This document shows, piece by piece, positions 24,249 through 35,293 of a stretch of 64,000 nucleotides of DNA. The notes below the pieces were generated by a model. The model made no database searches. It worked only from the letters and a program-made list of their open reading frames with translations, and had not been told where the DNA came from. Numbering within the stretch: position 1 is the first letter of the stretch; each line of letters begins with the position of its first letter. The position numbers and the translations under genes were made by a program. Source of the DNA: Turritopsis dohrnii (taxonomy: Eukaryota > Cnidaria > Hydrozoa > Anthoathecata > Oceaniidae); assembly GCA_027922465.2 (NCBI GenBank), contig BQMF02000009.1:1-64000 (forward strand), read 5' to 3'.

Positions 24249-25489
24249 ATATGTAGTGTCATGTGTGAAGTGTCATGTTGCTTGAAATTATTTGAGTCAT
24301 TGTTCTAATATGTTGTATCAGCCAGACTACCTTTTTTTTGATATCTGATTTCAACAATGCATCTTTTCTAAGTTTGGGAAGTTTGAGAAAGCCTGTTATA
24401 CTTAATATGAGTTATGTTTTTGAGTTGGGAATACTGTTTTTGCCTTAATTTATCCGAATTGGGTGCATGTGTATTAAACCTTTTTCCCCACTATTAGGAT
24501 AATAAATTGTACTAATATAGTACAGGCTTCGCCAGAATACATTAATTATGGGATCACATACTATGAAAAACAACATCGCAAATATTGTGCAAGAGCCTTA
24601 ACAGGCGTAAGAATTTCTACATTTTTTGTTCATACTTGTATTTAAATAATACCCACTTGATATAATTCAAATAATGAAATAGTAACATAAAAACATTATT
24701 ATAACACTTTCTAATGTTTCTGGAAATTTTGATTATTCATCTCACAATGATTCAAAAGATACTTTGAAATATTGATACAGTTTCGAATTAAGAATGGATG
24801 TACGTCATTTTCTTCCAAGGGAATTGACATTTTGACGACGTGCCATTTTGGACATAAACAAGCACCACGGACTTATATAGTTTGGGTAGTAAGAAAATTG
24901 AATCAAGAACACAGAAGGTTTTAATAGATTTCTTGCTTGCGCAAAAGTCTAATAAGCAACAAGAAAAGTTTTTCATGTTAAGATTAATCGTAACTACGGG
25001 AAAAAACAAGTCTATTGCATAGCTTTAGCTACGCGACAGCGCTCAGGAACACGATCCCGTAGCTATCGTGACGAAGCCTGACAGTAAGTGTCTTATTAGA
25101 CTTTCTTTATATTTGTGAGTTACGTTTGTGAGTGCACTGCAAGGGCTTCCTGTAACAGACGTAAATATTTAACGTCTGAGGATATTGAGCAAAAAGCATA
25201 TATTTCAGCTCTTTTCCATGCATTACCTTCCAGAAATCTTTAAAAAACTGAACAAAGGAGAGGTAGGAACAAATTGGGCATGGACTGAGTTCATTTTTTA
25301 TTGGGAATTCAAGAATTTACAACATGGTGTCAGTGTTAGCAGACGTGCTATTATTGTGTTCAACAGTGTTTATTGTGTTTAATTTTAAACATTAGAACAG
25401 CTAGTTACATTACGTCAGATGGTATGAGTATGAGATATTGAAACCTGTCCTGTACCATTAATGAAAGCATGTTTTTGGAAAAAAGGGAT
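24249..25489. other. Unassigned AT-rich DNA
   Basis: No gene recognised. Near 25040-25075 a sequence GATCCCGTAGCTATCGTGAC followed by GAAGCCTGA resembles the right end of the element at 27477-29613, but I found no left partner. Open frames of 65-73 codons match nothing known to me. Confidence 0.5.
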
Positions 25490-25790
25490 GAAGATTTTGC
25501 ATCAAAACCTCAATGGACTTTGTGGAAAAATCAATTATGTGAGAGAGTTTTTTCAAAAAAAAGAGGTTAATGTTTTTGGTATCACTGAAAGTCATCTCAG
25601 TAACTAACTCTAAAGCGGATGAAGGGATCATGGTTGATGGGTATTTTGTTGAAGGACTTGATCGAAAATCTGGAAGCCACAGGGGAGTTACGTGTTATAT
25701 CAGAAATGACATAACTTATGAAAGAAGAGAAGTTCTCGAAGTGGAGGGAATTTTGGCTAACTCGTCTATACGTCTCTTAATATTTTAAAT
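25490..25790 (+). pseudogene. LINE endonuclease domain fragment
   Basis: Reads LHQNLNGLCGKINYVREFF, then EVNVFGITESHL, then after a frameshift and stop near 25600 GYFVEGLDRKSGSHRGV and CYIRNDITYERREVLEV. This is the first third of an APE-like endonuclease as found in CR1/Jockey-group LINEs, with the Asn of block I and the ITE(S/T)HL block II. The later catalytic blocks (GDFN, SDH) are absent; the copy breaks off near 25790. Confidence 0.75.
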
Positions 25791-25814
25791 CCTTTACGTC
25801 ATTTTGCACAGGAC

Positions 25815-25910
25815 TTCCAGAATAACAGTATTTGTATATATTGTATATATGTATTTATAACTGAGGAACCATCCTGTAATAAATATTCGTAATAATAATA
25901 ATAATATCTG
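25815..25910 (+). repeat. LINE-like 3' tail ending in (AAT)n
   Basis: An AT-rich stretch with TTGTATATATTGTATATATG, a possible polyadenylation word (AATAAA at about 25879) and a terminal (AAT)n run at 25893-25908. This looks like the 3' end of a short LINE insertion inside the larger LINE. Inference from the arrangement only. Confidence 0.4.
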
Positions 25911-26116
25911 GATCGAATTGTCTACTCTGGATTTATCCTTAACGTACTAACTCTCCCACAGACTTGTCTTGTCCGAATATTGTGGCCTTCGCAATTCAAA
26001 TACTTATGCTATTCGTTGATGTAAAAGTAATTACTATTGTAATCTCTTGCAGAAAAAAACAACAAAAACAAACATGCAAATTTTTGGAAACGCATTCAAG
26101 AAACTTTTTCCAACTA

Positions 26117-27065
26117 CAGGCCTGGTCATGAATAAAATGCTTGGAGTGCGGCAATCGCACACCATTTTCTGTATTTTTAAATGAACGCACGCCATACGAA
26201 CTCAAGGCGTGCGCTAAAAAATATAACAAAACTACAATACTATCCTTAAAATAAATAAAAAACAAATAACTTTTGCTGACAATAGAACACCAAAGATTTC
26301 TGCAAACCAGATGTTACAAGCTACTCTCTACCTTAAATTAAAAATATTTTAACAAATAAGGAAACGGTGACGTTTAGTTTTTTTACTTTGATTTAAAAAA
26401 CATGCGCATGATGTGTTGCGATAAATGCTAAGGACCAAGGACGCTAACTCAAAATGTAGAGATTTCCTTCGTTACACCTTTTCTAGCCATCGTTAGCGAA
26501 AATTAGTGAAAATGCATCCCACCTCATTTTTATTGGAAAGTACTCATGAACACTCCTTCGTAGAAGTTTTAAAGTTAGTAAAACAGCAAGTAAAACAGAT
26601 TTCTTTAGAAATTGGTAAAAAATTCTGAACGAAATAATAAAAACTTAGTTCTTAAAACTTAGTTCTTACATGTGGAAACACTGTATTTACAGTGATTTCA
26701 TTTTTTTTTATTTATTTTTTTCATTTTCATTTCAAGCACAGTGACGAATTGAAAAAATATGTATTCGTTGAAACGTGACTTCATTCATCAAACAAGTTTT
26801 TCTTTTGTAAATCTGAACATATATAACACCTGTTGATTAATCTACCATCTGATGGAAGAAAAAATATGTGATCAAATGTTCCGTTATTGCGAAAAAAACG
26901 TAAATATTCTGCACGTGCGATTTATAAATCTGTTTGATTGCACTTGCGGTAATTGCACGCCTAGGGTCCGTTTTTACGAAATTCACGTGTGCGATTAACG
27001 CACGCCTTAGCCGATCTAGGCGTGTGTGTGCGCGTGCGATCGCACGCCATTCATGACCAGGCCTG
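26117..27065. mobile_element. CAGG-type element E1, 949 bp, AACTA duplication
   Basis: Perfect inverted ends CAGGCCTGGTCATGA. The 5-bp flank AACTA occurs on both sides (26112-26116, 27066-27070). Just inside each end are GC-rich palindromic blocks of the kind GGCGTGCGATCGCACGCC, which stand out sharply from the AT-rich interior. The interior has no long open frame. The element interrupts a LINE between ETFSN and AEIK. The superfamily is not clear: hAT-like starts (CAGG) normally go with 8-bp duplications, here it is 5. Confidence 0.9.
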
Positions 27066-27476
27066 AACTAAGCTGAAATCAAATAATAGTATGTGCTGAC
27101 GAACTATTGGTAAATTATGTAAACTGTTCAAATTTAAAGCTGTTTCCCCTCAGTACATTCAGAGACTACTACGATCATTGAAGGCCTCGAAAGCCACTGG
27201 CCATGACAGCATTCCTGCATTACACGCACACATGTGACAGAATATGGATAAAAGAAGAATCACACATATTGAATTGGATTGGTTATCTGACTAGCTCTTC
27301 TAACGAAAGCAATATGTATCATGTGGTCAAACTATTTTCAGAATGAACGACATAATCTTTGGTGTTCCGCAAGGATCCATACTTGGCCCCTTGCTCTTTA
27401 TTTTGCTATGAATGTCGATTGATGCCGTTTTACTGTACTTTCATGAGTCTACCAAAACTATTGAAATAACATTGTG
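27066..27476 (+). pseudogene. LINE reverse transcriptase, N-terminal and palm fragments
   Basis: Contains LLRSLKASKATGHDSIPA (27160-27215), the block preceding the RT fingers, and GVPQGSILGPLLF (27362-27400), the conserved RT motif before the catalytic YADD. Between GPLLF and the next recognisable block (DAVLLYF) only about ten codons remain where about forty are usual, so the first part of the YADD block is deleted. The part between the first two motifs is also shortened. Confidence 0.75.
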
Positions 27477-29613
27477 AGGCTTCTCATTTTAGGAAAGTGT
27501 TTCGACGCGGTAAATCACGTATGTAAATCTCCGTGCATACACGATTGTGTACGGTGCACGAAGTATGCTATAACAAAAATTTTGGGATCTAGACTCTCTA
27601 AGATCTCTTTAAAATCAACTTCTCTGTGATTTTTGAGCATATATAAATAACAACCCAACATTAACTTCATCATTTTGTTTTCATTCATTTTTTTGACCAA
27701 ATAGATTTTTTCTTTCCAGAAGCCAGTTTTGTCATTATGAGGTGTTCTCCTAGAGTTAGTTAGGACGCTCTTTTAATCATGTAGGTAGATACTCTTTAAA
27801 AACATGTTCGACTTATTATACAGGCCTGGTCGTAAGATTTTAGACCCGTCTATATTTTCCAGACGTGCCATTTTTTTGGCACGCCTTGTCACATGTTGGG
27901 CTCGCGTTTTTGTTTTAAGGAGTGCCATACCAGGCCTTGACACAAAGAAATCTCTTCTCCCGCGCGCCTAATTGACAACAACTAATTGGCCTGCGTGATT
28001 CCAAATCTCGTTACAAATGATGGAATTTTACTTATATAAATTGGGGGACGATTTAACCAGTGAACCCCAAACACTGGAGGCATTGCAGCCCTTATCTTCA
28101 ACTTCAGTGCATATCAATGCTTTCTTTTTTAACTACGAGTTCTTCGTGTTTTATTGATGTAACACGTGAATTAACAAAATACATCTATGTTAGTTAACGG
28201 AAAACAACTATATAACTATATAATAACAATCACTCAGCATAATTTAATCTTCATATAACTATATTTGGAATGAATTAACAAAATTTCCTGAATTGATCTG
28301 TGTATGGGTGTTGTTTGCAAAAATATTTTGAATTAACACAACCCTTTGTTTGAAAGGCTTTTGAAAGTTACTATGATTTTTGAACATTATTTCCTAATCA
28401 AAATGAAGAAAGAACATTGACGTATTAAGTCGTGCTAGATCATTCTAAGACTTGTTATGGCTTTAAATGTCTCTAGTTTTTATAAAAACTTAGTTAAAAT
28501 TATACAACTACTATCTTCCGTTCTGTTTGATGATTCGAATCGTAAAACAAACGCTTATTTTTTCGCGATTTGTGTCTTCCTTGCCTTTTTGATGTCGTAT
28601 TTTACGAAACATTCTCTATACTTTCTTGAATGTCATATGTGCATATGTATAATGAAGGATGCTATTATAAAGTAAAAGAAGAAGTTATTAAACAAACAGT
28701 AGCTGAAATTTGATGAAAGAAATAATAAGGCTAATTTATAATCGAAGCTGACAGATATTTTTGGAAAAACTTAAAATTTTATTGCATGCCTGGTAAGATT
28801 AAGGCTAGCAATAGAGTGCAAGTCTCTTTTTTTTACGTGTGTGCCGTGCAATCGCATGCCTCTCACGACCAGCCCTGTTATATTAGTTTAAGTGCTCAAT
28901 TGACAATTTAGGTATAAGTGATTATTCACCAATTTGTTGTTGCTAGGGAGAACGGCCATCCTTGCTAAGGTTATTTTGAAATTTCCTTCGTTATATGAAT
29001 TCATTTTTTCACCTAAGGAAAGAATATGAAAACATAAGTGGTACCGGCAAAACTCGTTTTCATTTTATTCAATGAAATTAAAAGGCATCTTAATTTCCAC
29101 TCTCTTTACAATCAGAGAAATACAAGCTTAACCGAGGTTTCCACAAGCAGAAATTTACGAAACTTACACTCAAAATTATTAAACTAAAACATCGTTGATG
29201 GAACACATTTAAAATGAAATGATGCAAACAAAAGAAGAACAATTTTTTGGAAGAAAAAGTATCCAAATAGAAAACAAATCTCATCCAGCTGATTTTCAGC
29301 ATTATTTTTTAAGTTTAGTTGATTTTTTCATCCATTAGTTACAGATGTATTTTCTTTTGCAAAGTTGTTTACGTGCTCGATATTCTGACAATTGGGAAAA
29401 ACGCGTTATATGCGGTTGACAAGCATTGACAAGACTGCTTCAGTGAAGCATATGGGAACACACTCCCCTGCTTGAAAACTGAGCGATAACAGAAGTCACA
29501 AGAATTCCAACCGATTTTTTGCTTACACGGTTTTTCATGTACAAAAGTATATTTTGCCTATGTGATGACGCGCGTGAACAGGATCGCGTAGGTCAAAATG
29601 AGAAGCCTGAATT
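27477..29613. mobile_element. hAT-like element, about 2.1 kb, ACATTGTG duplication
   Basis: Inverted ends AGGCTTCTCATTTT (left) and AAAATGAGAAGCCT (right, 29595-29608). ACATTGTG is present on both sides (27469-27476, 29614-29621), with further imperfect similarity outward. Joining the LINE sequence across the element and keeping one copy gives an uninterrupted RT frame (STKTIEITLCKEGEYLF), direct proof of insertion. The 8-bp duplication suggests hAT. No transposase was found; the CAGG-type element E2 is nested at 27821-28877. Confidence 0.7.
27821..28877. mobile_element. CAGG-type element E2, 1057 bp, TTATA duplication
   Basis: Ends CAGGCCTGGTCGTAAGA and (inverted) CAGGGCTGGTCGTGAGA, with TTATA on both sides (27816-27820, 28878-28882). 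It shares an internal block with E3 (GTGAACCCCAAACAC, 28062 and 32340). A 72-codon open frame (28457-28675) is hydrophobic and unrecognised; I do not call it a gene. Confidence 0.85.
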
Positions 29614-29621
29614 ACATTGTG

Positions 29622-30320
29622 TAAAGAAGGAGAATATTTATTCAGGTATTTTGAAAGCAATCATCTCATAGTAAATCTAAAACCTGGAAAAACGGAGTAT
29701 GTCATATATGGCACTGTCCAAAAAATGAAGAAGCTACCTTCCTGTGTTATTAACATCCTTAGCTGAAACATTCACCAGGAACTGAAATATGAGTATTTGG
29801 GCATTATGTTTGATAAGAATTTATGGATGTTTCATCCATTCAAAACTAATCAAGAAAATGAAACAAAGAGTTATTGAAACGTGTATGGTCTAATTTGACA
29901 AGAAAAGCTGATGAAACAATTTATAGAACAATGATTGAACCGGTAATTCTATACTGTGCTCCTGTATACTTTAGAATAACACCTATACAAAATTAAATCG
30001 TTTGGGGAAGGAAGCTTCAGAAGTTATCAGAGTAGAGTATTGGAAATCTGTACCCAGAAGGATCAGAGAAAGATCAGCTATTGAAGTGTTCCAACATCTG
30101 CATGGAATCAACAGCAATTTATTCAATTTCAAGAGATTTCAACATAACATAACAACAAAAGGAAATGGTAATCGTTTGGTTATTGAAGATCAAGAACTGA
30201 GTCTGGAAGACGATCATTTGCTGTCCAAGGTGCCCTGACTTTCAATGAATTGTCTGACAACGTAAGAAGGGAATAATCTATATGTAAATTTAAAAAGATC
30301 AATTTATTCAGCTGTCTAAT
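29622..30320 (+). pseudogene. LINE reverse transcriptase, C-terminal part
   Basis: Continues the RT frame: YFESNHLIVNLKPGKTEYV, then YEYLGIMFDKNL, both typical of the region after the palm. Further on are TRKADETIYRTMIEPVILYC and, in the 30002-30238 frame, SVPRRIRERSAIEVFQHLHG, which match the usual thumb and C-terminal helices. Stops and small shifts interrupt it at about 29765, 29880 and 30235. The frame after the last stop still reads GALTFNELSDNVRRE, so the original protein end is near 30270. Confidence 0.75.
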
Positions 30321-30329
30321 TAGTCTTGC

Positions 30330-30575
30330 TAATCTTTTTTTATATATATTTGGTTTTTTATTGTATTAAAGGAATTAATTTTGATGGGAACTTATTTTCG
30401 TGGATTTTGTTTTTAGAAATTTCGCGGGAAAAAAGGATATTAATTTTCACGGATTTTTGCGGTTTTCATTTCAATGGAGATTTCGCAGGAACTTATTTTC
30501 GCGTCCAAAGAGAAATGAAAATTTTCATGGGAATTAATTTGGTAATGTTAAGCAAAATGGAGAAAAAAATTAAAG
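30330..30575. repeat. TTTTCGCGG-rich AT repeat
   Basis: Imperfect reiterations of a motif like TTTTCGTGGATTTT and AATTTCGCGGGAA on one strand. The same motif family recurs at 45420-46085. Non-coding; it gives chance open frames because stops are rare in the motif. Confidence 0.6.
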
Positions 30576-31465
30576 GAGAGTGAGAGTAAGCAAAAAGCAA
30601 CAAACATTTTCTACGTTTCTAAAAGTAATTACAAAGAGACCAATAAGACTAACTTTTAAGTCATCATCAATATGCTCTTCTAAGATTGTAAATATATTTC
30701 TATCATTATCTTCATATTCAGAGCCACTTTCATCTTCCTCTGTATTGTGGATATACATTTTCTCGTTCATGCTCAAATTCATGCAGAAATTTCATCTTCG
30801 AAAGACACTTGCACTAATAGATCCATGTCCTTGAATGGGTCGATGTGCGTCATTCCTTTCAATCCTTTAGAGACTGCGTCTTTTAACTTTCGGCACAACC
30901 CTTGATTCCATTGTAGCCTTCTTCACTTGTTTGTTGTACTTTTTACGAAGCGCTCTAACTGTACTTTCGTTCAGTGTTGAAAATTTTTTTGAAAACTTTC
31001 TCACACTTGCTGCGGAGCCATTTTCAGCGGCGTATTTCCCAATATTAAATCTATTGGCTTCTGTAAATTTTATGTACTCTCCTCCTTTAAATGGACAGGC
31101 GTTGCTGACTTCCGTCTGAAGTGCTTGAAAATGTAACTCTCCGAGTGTTCCTTGGAAGCACTTCCAGACAATGTGTGAAGATATACATTTTAATTGTCAA
31201 TAAATTTTTTCTTCTTAATAAATTTTTTCCGCAGACATGAACTGATACTAAAAGGTTTATTTTCTTTTCCTTCTTTTCTGCATAAAACAAGTTCAACTTT
31301 TTTAGGCCGGCGTCTGTGCCACAAAAACTTGTCATGCCCACTGTACAACTCGCAGACCACAGCTTCTATGCAGAAATCCTCGAATTTATTATTACTGATA
31401 ACAGAATGAAAAAGTTCCCACTCATAACCTGGTGCTTTTGTTTGCAAATTGCACCTAAAGTTCAA
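30576..31465 (-). pseudogene. Uncharacterised protein fragments (WELF...VVCELYS and KYAAENG regions)
   Basis: Two readable regions. At 31190-31465: WELFHSVISNNKFEDFC, then VVCELYSG and HRRRPKK; this resembles 39590-39770 (WERF..., VVCKLYS, HRRRP). At 30860-31140: GGEYIKFTEANRFNIGKYAA, then VRKFSKKF, LNESTVRALRKKYNKQVKK, a Lys-rich helix-turn-helix-like segment of a kind I associate with uncharacterised proteins of cnidarians and sponges. A Lys-rich tail ends at a stop near 30860, followed by an acidic frame (30570-30782). Whether these are exons of one gene or separate fragments is unclear. I assign no function. Confidence 0.4.
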
Positions 31466-31514
31466 GTTTATTGGGCCTATTGTTTTGTTTCATTTGTGAA
31501 CGATTCTAAAGCTT

Positions 31515-31930
31515 CGGGGACACGGGCAACATTTTTCATGCAATTGCAACAAAATATTTTTTGTTGCAGTCGCACGTAGTGTCGCCTATGTTGAGTTTCT
31601 TGCAACAAAATACTGCGTGCTCTCGTCAGAAACCATGTTGTTATGATTACCGAAGCAAACTTATTTTGATATGTCAGCAAAAATAAACGAATATCATTGG
31701 ATTAAAACAAAAGTTTTGTATAAAAGTATGTTGCAAATGTGGGGACACTAGCAACATTTTATAAAACACATTTGCAACATGAAAAATTTGTTGCAGCAAC
31801 ATTTTTATGGGTGAAATTTGTTGCAGCAACAAACAAAATATACTATGGGGACACGAGCAACAAATGTCTTGCGATTGCAACAAAACAGATTTTTGTTGTA
31901 ATCGCACGAAAAATGTTGCTCGTGTCCCCG
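31515..31930. mobile_element. MITE with GGGGACACG ends, 416 bp
   Basis: Inverted ends CGGGGACACGxGCAACATTT, flanked by AAGCTT on both sides (31509-31514, 31931-31936). Because AAGCTT is itself palindromic, it may be duplication or part of the end. Inside, GGGGACACTAGCAACATTTT (31741) and GGGGACACGAGCAACAAATG (31847) repeat the end motif, so one MITE may sit inside a related one. Confidence 0.75.
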
Positions 31931-31936
31931 AAGCTT

Positions 31937-32155
31937 AAGTGTTATATTCTAGTGTATATTTTACAGACTATCTTTCAGTGGCGTTTGCTATTAAAATGTG
32001 CTTATATTTCTTGTCTGTAAAATAATATCGGTAAAAAAAACTAAAGATGCTAACTTTAGTTATGATAAATAATTGTTCACCACGTTGTTAGGGGATAGCT
32101 TTAATATGGAATGCTTTCTTCATTTTCCTGGGAACAATAATGAAGAAACAGTAAT
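31937..32155. other. Short unassigned spacer
   Basis: AT-rich DNA between two MITE-type elements; nothing recognised. Confidence 0.5.
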
Positions 32156-33256
32156 CAGGTCTTGTCAGGAGAGGCGTGCGATTGCACTCGCATGCCCCCA
32201 CACACGCCTGAATTCTTCAAGGCGTGCGGTTGTTCGCATGCCTGTTTTAACGTTTTTTATATGTGCCGTGCGATTGACCGCATGCCTGAAATTTTGTATG
32301 TCTGCCTAATCTTTTACAGACAAGTGGGGACGTTTAAACTTGTGAACCCCAAACACAAGGACTGGCGTCAATACATTAAAGGTTGACTCTCGCAGTCTTA
32401 ACTTTTCTTGTCTGATAATGTTTAAACCTGAAGTCCTCTGTGGGTAGAGAATAAATCTTTCAATAAGAGAACTAGTGGGGTCGTCAAAGATAAGAAACTC
32501 AGACAAGCCATCTGTTCACGAACACATTTGATTGTACAATGTAATTAACAATTATGAAGGAAAACCGCGCTTTCATAATCTTTGATCTTTTGAGAAAAGA
32601 AATGAAAATTCATTCATTATCAAACATTGATTGACTGCACAACGTAAAAAAGTTTCGATAACTTTTGAAAAATGATCATTCATTTTCATTCATTTTAAGA
32701 CGTCACGATAGTATTCCCAAAAGCTGTCAGCTGTCTTTGAAAATATTTAAGCACGAGAAGAAAAAAATTTTACGTGCTTCATTCAAAAAATATCTATAAG
32801 TAAAGACAGGTGACAATTTCTGTTTCAATATTGCGAAGCATGCTGCAACGCGATGTGATAAAAATTTTCGAATGTAAATTTCATATTCGACTTTTTTAAT
32901 AACACATGAAAGAAATTATGTATCTCTTTTCGTCGTGGTCGATAACGTCATCAAAAACTTCTTTTCAAGAAGATTAATAAATTGAAAAACGTTTTTCATG
33001 AACAAGATTAATAAAAGCCGTTTTGATATACAACTGGTACTTTAAAGTAAACTAATATTTAAATAAATTCCGCTGCGTCTAGACAGTGCCAGCTGTTTTT
33101 TTTATGTTACAAGAACAAATGTATATAATCTTTTTAAGCTTCGCACTCCATCACACGCCTAAAAATTAGATGGCGTGCGATGATCGATATTTTTGAAGTT
33201 TTAAATTCAGGCGTGCGGTAGTCGCACGCCGCCCTTTTTCTTCCTGACAAGGCCTG
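32156..33256. mobile_element. CAGG-type element E3, 1.1 kb
   Basis: Ends CAGGTCTTGTCAGGA and (inverted) CAGGCCTTGTCAGGA, with GC-rich palindromic blocks inside (GGCGTGCGATTGCACTCGC at 32172, GTGCGGTAGTCGCACGCC at 33213). Flanks (GTAAT, GCAGA) do not match, so the copy is older than E1 and E2 or has been recombined. It shares the GTGAACCCCAAACAC block with E2. Confidence 0.75.
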
Positions 33257-33699
33257 GCAGAAGACCTTTGATACTTTTTTAAATGCACATGAACAGTGGT
33301 TAACATTGCCAGAGAAACTGGTTCAGCGTGTCGCCAGGTTTGTTGTTTATCCATCCAATCAACATTCTCTCCTCTCTCTGGAGGATGGCTGCTGTTTGAA
33401 TATTTTTTAAATATAACTATCTAAAAATACGAAAGCTTAAACAGTAGCACTGCTTAACTAGGGTTTAGGCACAAAAAAATCATTGTCATTGAAGCAAACC
33501 AAAAAAAGGCATAGGCAATCCTCAGAATAACTACTCACTGTCATATAATATAATTTTAAAAAAAGGTTATGAAAAAACTTATTTAATCTTAAATTGTACT
33601 GAATGTAAATATGTTTTCTTTATCGAAATCCTATAAAACATTATAATCAGCCTTGAATTTTAGTCTCTATTGTGTATTAACCGGTCAAGGGCGTCAGCG
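33257..33699. other. Unassigned DNA left of the tyrosine-recombinase element
   Basis: AT-rich, no gene or element end recognised. The exact 3' boundary of the neighbouring retrotransposon is not defined by a repeat I can see. Confidence 0.5.
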
Positions 33700-33716
33700 G
33701 GTAGTGAAAAGACGTG

Positions 33717-33776
33717 TTGGCGGTTGAGGGGTATCCGAGGGTGCGTGATTGTACCTGACACAAACCGCCAACAAGG
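33717..33776. repeat. Inverted repeat at the 3' edge of the YR element
   Basis: GTTGGCGGTTG (33717) and AAACCGCCAAC (33763) can pair and enclose about 35 bases; the right arm overlaps the first hairpin unit. It may mark the outer edge of the element. Confidence 0.5.
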
Positions 33777-34008
33777 ACAGTTTCTTAATCTGATTGACTG
33801 TCAACAAGAACAGCATATTATTGCTATCGGCTGTCAACAAGGACAAGCTCTAAATTGATTGGCTGTCAACAAGGACAATTATTGAGAACAATTAGCTGTC
33901 AACAAGGACAGCGCCTAATCTGATATGGCTGTCAACAAAGACAGTTCTTGCCAACAAAGGCAAATTGACAAAATCTAGATCTATTCACAAACCATCTACA
34001 AGGACGGT
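33764..34008. repeat. Hairpin array of the YR element, part 1
   Basis: Eight units of a 16-bp word, consensus CTGTCAACAAGGACAG, at about 32-bp spacing (near 33766, 33798, 33830, 33862, 33896, 33927, 33948 and 33992). Each can fold into a 5-bp stem with loop AACAAG. The unit at 33948 reads TTGCCAACAAAGGCAA: both stem sides have changed and still pair. Sequences between units are unrelated to each other. A further unit follows at about 34578 beyond the inserted MITE. Confidence 0.85.
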
Positions 34009-34023
34009 TTCTTAAGTATAAAT

Positions 34024-34567
34024 GTGACCGTCCATGGGAAAAAACTAACAATGATTTATAGATTAATCTATTTTACCTATATTATAGATTAGATTTTATC
34101 TATAATCTATGTATAGGTAAAACTTTATCTATAATATAGATTATAGATTATTATAGATTATAGATTATCTATAATCTATAATCGATAATCTATAACCTAT
34201 AATCTATAATCTATAACCTATAATCTATAATCTATAATCTATAACCTATAATCTATGCAATGTCAATGCAATGTCATCCGTGTTATGCATAAACTGTTTT
34301 ACGACGTAATGATCTATAACCTAATGTAAAATCTTTACAAGATATCTATAACCGAGTAGCCCATGCACTAATTATAGGAAACAAGCGATAACAACTTTAA
34401 TGACTTGTGAAAATTTTACCGTTATCGCATAAAAATTTCGTTCGTTTAGTTTGTTTATGTTTTCATTCCGCCATTTTTCGGGAGTAAAAAACATGACCAG
34501 GGACGCAGGTTAATTTTTCCATTGTTTCCAATAATTCCATTGTTAGTTTTTTCCCGTGGACGGTCAC
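34024..34567. mobile_element. GTGAC-type MITE, TATAGATTATA word, AAAT duplication
   Basis: Ends GTGACCGTCCATGGGAAAAA and (inverted) GTGACCGTCCACGGGAAAAA, both continuing into ACTAACAATG, flanked by AAAT (34020-34023, 34568-34571). The interior to 34260 is a dense array of ATAATCTATA/TATAGATTAT words that can form many cruciforms. It is inserted within the hairpin array of the YR element. No coding capacity. Confidence 0.9.
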
Positions 34568-34575
34568 AAATACTG

Positions 34576-34593
34576 AACTGTCAACAAGGACAG
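34576..34593. repeat. Hairpin unit of the YR element, isolated by the MITE
   Basis: A perfect CTGTCAACAAGGACAG unit. It continues the array at 33764-34008 if the 544-bp MITE and one AAAT are removed. Confidence 0.8.
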
Positions 34594-34625
34594 CAGAACA
34601 ATGCACCCCCAAATTCCCCCAAACG

Positions 34626-35216
34626 CTATAAATTGACCGAGGCTACCAAATCAGAATTCCAAACAGATGTCAAAGAACCAGACAAACATAACTGTTGTGA
34701 TAAGGAACGAATAGAATCATCGGAAAAATGCAAGTAACGACGGTAAGCATCGCTGGACCAGCGCCCTAAAATTTGTATCACACTATCTGGTACTCCCGAT
34801 GAGGCTGCAGAAGAAGCACCACCAATCCTGAACGAATGAGTAGTTACACCGGGTACGTCAGGCAAACATCTTGAAAGGAAAGTAACGATGTCACTACTGT
34901 GAGAAAACGTCCATTTTGAAGTGTAAATAATGGCAAAAGATCATGGTGTGAACTCAAGAAATCCAACATACAGCGAAAAAACAATGTTGTTGGTAGCACC
35001 AATCCTAACGACAGACCCAGCAGGAAACTGGTCAGTTTTGGATGCACGAAGGTGAAGAGCCATGATTGATTGATCGACATTGAACGAAACGTCAGATACC
35101 AATAACGTATGATTCGGATCATACATAACCAGGGAAGTGCACGTAAATTCAGAGCATCGTAGGGGTCCGAAAAATGTCCGAAAACGCTGAAGCCGCCTTG
35201 AGCAAGCGACGGTCAA
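34626..35216 (-). pseudogene. Tyrosine recombinase (YR) domain, frameshifted
   Basis: The catalytic domain of a phage-integrase-type recombinase that would insert the circular cDNA of the element. The first part reads RCSEFTCTSL, with the first catalytic Arg just after a GxLR-type turn, followed by HLRASKTDQFPAG with the conserved Lys. The last part reads THSFRIGGASSAA (His and second Arg), LGRWSSDAYRRYLH (Trp and the Tyr nucleophile). Two frame shifts, near 34950 and 34895, lie between these parts, so no single frame covers the domain. All catalytic residues can still be seen. The frame ends close to the first hairpin unit. Confidence 0.85.
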
Positions 35217-35293
35217 ACACAGAATACTGCAAAAACTGTAACCGAGCGTGAATGATGCAAAGGTGACGAAAAGTAATAGGGTGACGCGGCGGC

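Larger units (their letters stand above)
25490..30320 (+). mobile_element. APE-type LINE, 5'-truncated, broken by nested insertions
   Basis: One LINE copy can be followed through the region in the right order: endonuclease (25490-25790), connecting region (26050-26116), RT start (27066-27240), RT palm (27340-27476) and the C-terminal part (29622-30250). The intervening DNA is other elements: a LINE tail near 25815, a CAGG-type element (26117-27065) and a hAT-like element (27477-29613) that itself contains a second CAGG-type element. Taking out 27477-29613 and one copy of the flanking duplication restores an RT reading frame across the junction. Stops and frameshifts elsewhere show the copy is dead. 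Confidence 0.8.

Noticed and set aside
33764..34008. CRISPR-like look: short palindromic repeats with unique spacers at regular spacing
   Set aside because: The units vary in sequence, are only 16 bp, lie at the end of a eukaryotic retrotransposon and recur in its derivatives. No cas-like gene is near.
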